In this document: in pieces, positions 62,986-64,000 of the stretch | Layout of the letters: every line of letters starts with the position of its first letter | Numbering within the stretch: position 1 is the first letter of the stretch | Assembly: GCF_011395035.1 (NCBI RefSeq) | Contig: NZ_CP024768.1 | Span: 4,132,436-4,196,435 of the forward strand | Direction of reading: 5' to 3' | Source of the DNA: Pantoea cypripedii | GTDB lineage: Bacteria; Pseudomonadota; Gammaproteobacteria; Enterobacterales; Enterobacteriaceae | DNA length: 64,000 bases | Notes under the pieces: model-generated | Told to the model about the DNA's origin: nothing | Seen by the model: only the letters and a program-made list of their open reading frames with translations | The model's database searches: none | Translations under genes and position numbers: made by a program

Positions 62986-63162
62986 GTTGCTGCCCAGAGT
63001 TAACTCGCTTTTGCCCGGAAAATCGGCCCGGAAATGATCGCAAAATGCTGAAAATCCCCGGGACCAACTCTTTTTGACCATTAATGTGCAAAAAGTTCTG
63101 AATTGCCTGGCAATAATTAATGTCAGGATTTCGTTAATAATTCATTAAAACAATACAGAACA

Positions 63163-64000
63163 ATGTCGCTAAACAACCCTATCCTTTCCATCATCACCCC
63201 GATGTATAACGCCGGAGCGATGCTGGATACTTTTATGCAATCGCTGCTCGACCAGACACTGACCGGTCTGGAGATCATTATTGTCAACGATGGTTCGACT
63301 GATGGTTCCGGGGAGCGCGCTGATACTTACGCACAACAGCACCCGCATATCAGCGTGATTCATCAACCTAATGGTGGCGTGTCACGTGCACGTAACGCCG
63401 GCCTGGCTATCGCACGTGGCAAATATGTCACCTTTCCCGATGCTGATGACACCATGCATCCGACGATGTATCAGACATTAGTGGAGATGGCGGAACAGGA
63501 TAATCTTGATGCCGCCCAATGTAATGCCGCACGTTTTTTTCAGACCAGCCAGCAAACCAAACCACTGATTCCACTCGATCGCCTGACCAGTACCGGGGTA
63601 CTCAACGGCCCGGAGTGGCTCAGCAAGGCGTTGAATACCCATCGTTATCTGCACGTGGTGTGGCTGGGTATCTATCGCCGCGAAATCATCGAACAACAGC
63701 AACTCACTTTTGAACCCGGCTTGCACCATCAGGACATTCCCTGGACCACCGAGTTTATGCTGAATGCCCAGCGGGTACGCTATACCGATCAGGTGTTGTA
63801 CCGTTATTACATGCACGATGCCTCAATCAGCAATCGTAAACGTACCGGCGAACGCAATGTGGCCTATCAACGTCACTATCTGAAAATTGCCCGCATGCTG
63901 GAGGAGATCAATGCACGTTACCAGCATAAGGTCAGAATCTACCCGGCGTTTCACTATCAGATCACCCATGAAGCGCTCAGCGTCTGCCACAGCATCCGGC
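63163..64000 (+). CDS. waaH: WaaH (YibD)-like glycosyltransferase family 2, truncated by window end
   Basis: Open from ATG at 63163 to the window edge (279 codons). GT2 features: LSIITPMYNAG, VNDGSTDGS, the FPDADD metal site. The segments GLHHQDIPWTTEFMLNAQRVRYT and YPAFHYQITHEALSVCHSIR match E. coli YibD/WaaH, the LPS inner-core glucuronic acid transferase, closely from memory. In E. coli it lies between yibQ and tdh; here it lies beyond tdh, at the far end of the LPS block. Confidence 0.8.
   Translation, partial: MSLNNPILSIITPMYNAGAMLDTFMQSLLDQTLTGLEIIIVNDGSTDGSGERADTYAQQHPHISVIHQPNGGVSRARNAGLAIARGKYVTFPDADDTMHPTMYQTLVEMAEQDNLDAAQCNAARFFQTSQQTKPLIPLDRLTSTGVLNGPEWLSKALNTHRYLHVVWLGIYRREIIEQQQLTFEPGLHHQDIPWTTEFMLNAQRVRYTDQVLYRYYMHDASISNRKRTGERNVAYQRHYLKIARMLEEINARYQHKVRIYPAFHYQITHEALSVCHSIR

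Noticed and set aside
1..64000. CRISPR arrays, tRNA genes, prophage or insertion sequences
   Set aside because: No regularly spaced direct repeats, cloverleaf sequences, integrases or transposases were seen anywhere in the window.

Overview
This is chromosomal DNA of a gamma-proteobacterium of the order Enterobacterales. The best fit is an Erwiniaceae member of the Pantoea/Erwinia type. Three things point there: the start of the 16S rRNA gene, near-E. coli proteins throughout, and argG lying inside the arg cluster (argCBGH). Genus is an inference from recalled families and gene order; no search was run.

Layout. (1) 1-526: 5' end of a 16S rRNA gene on the minus strand, with its leader and tandem promoters. 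(2) 527-8470: murI, btuB with a cobalamin riboswitch, trmA, yijD, fabR, sthA, oxyR, and a probable OxyS-type RNA with its OxyR site. (3) 8474-14279: argCBGH (minus) divergent from argE (plus) across two ARG boxes. (4) 14524-22618: ppc, a two-unit REP (BIME) element, metF, and metBL divergent from metJ, with MetJ boxes. (5) 22698-30537: rpmE, priA, cytR, ftsN, hslVU behind a sigma-32 promoter, rraA, zapB; menA is not where E. coli has it. (6) 30969-42378: glpFK, glpX, emrD, fpr, yiiQ, tpiA, cdh, sbp, pfkA, fieF. (7) 42569-44016: an AT-rich insertion between fieF and cpxP carrying an ExoY/edema-factor-like nucleotidyl cyclase gene. (8) 44118-46852: cpxP and cpxRA. (9) 46888-52930: trmL, cysE, gpsA, secB, grxC, yibN, envC, yibQ, a block that in E. 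coli lies elsewhere; gpmM is absent from it. (10) 53086-64000: LPS core genes: two AT-rich glycosyltransferases, waaC-waaF-hldD, kbl-tdh, two more glycosyltransferases, and a truncated waaH-like gene.

Most of the window is conserved core genome: arginine and methionine biosynthesis, glycerol use and glycolysis, oxidative and envelope stress responses, cell division, and inner-core LPS assembly. The stand-out locus is the cyclase-toxin-like gene at 42569-43768. It keeps the paired lysines, the TADYD metal-binding motif and the HxxxxxN motif of the ExoY/CyaA/edema factor family. Its base composition is very different from its neighbours, and no secretion genes are visible in the window. It looks like an orphan, horizontally acquired effector. 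The LPS region is the second variable part, with AT-rich glycosyltransferases and an order that looks inverted relative to E. coli.
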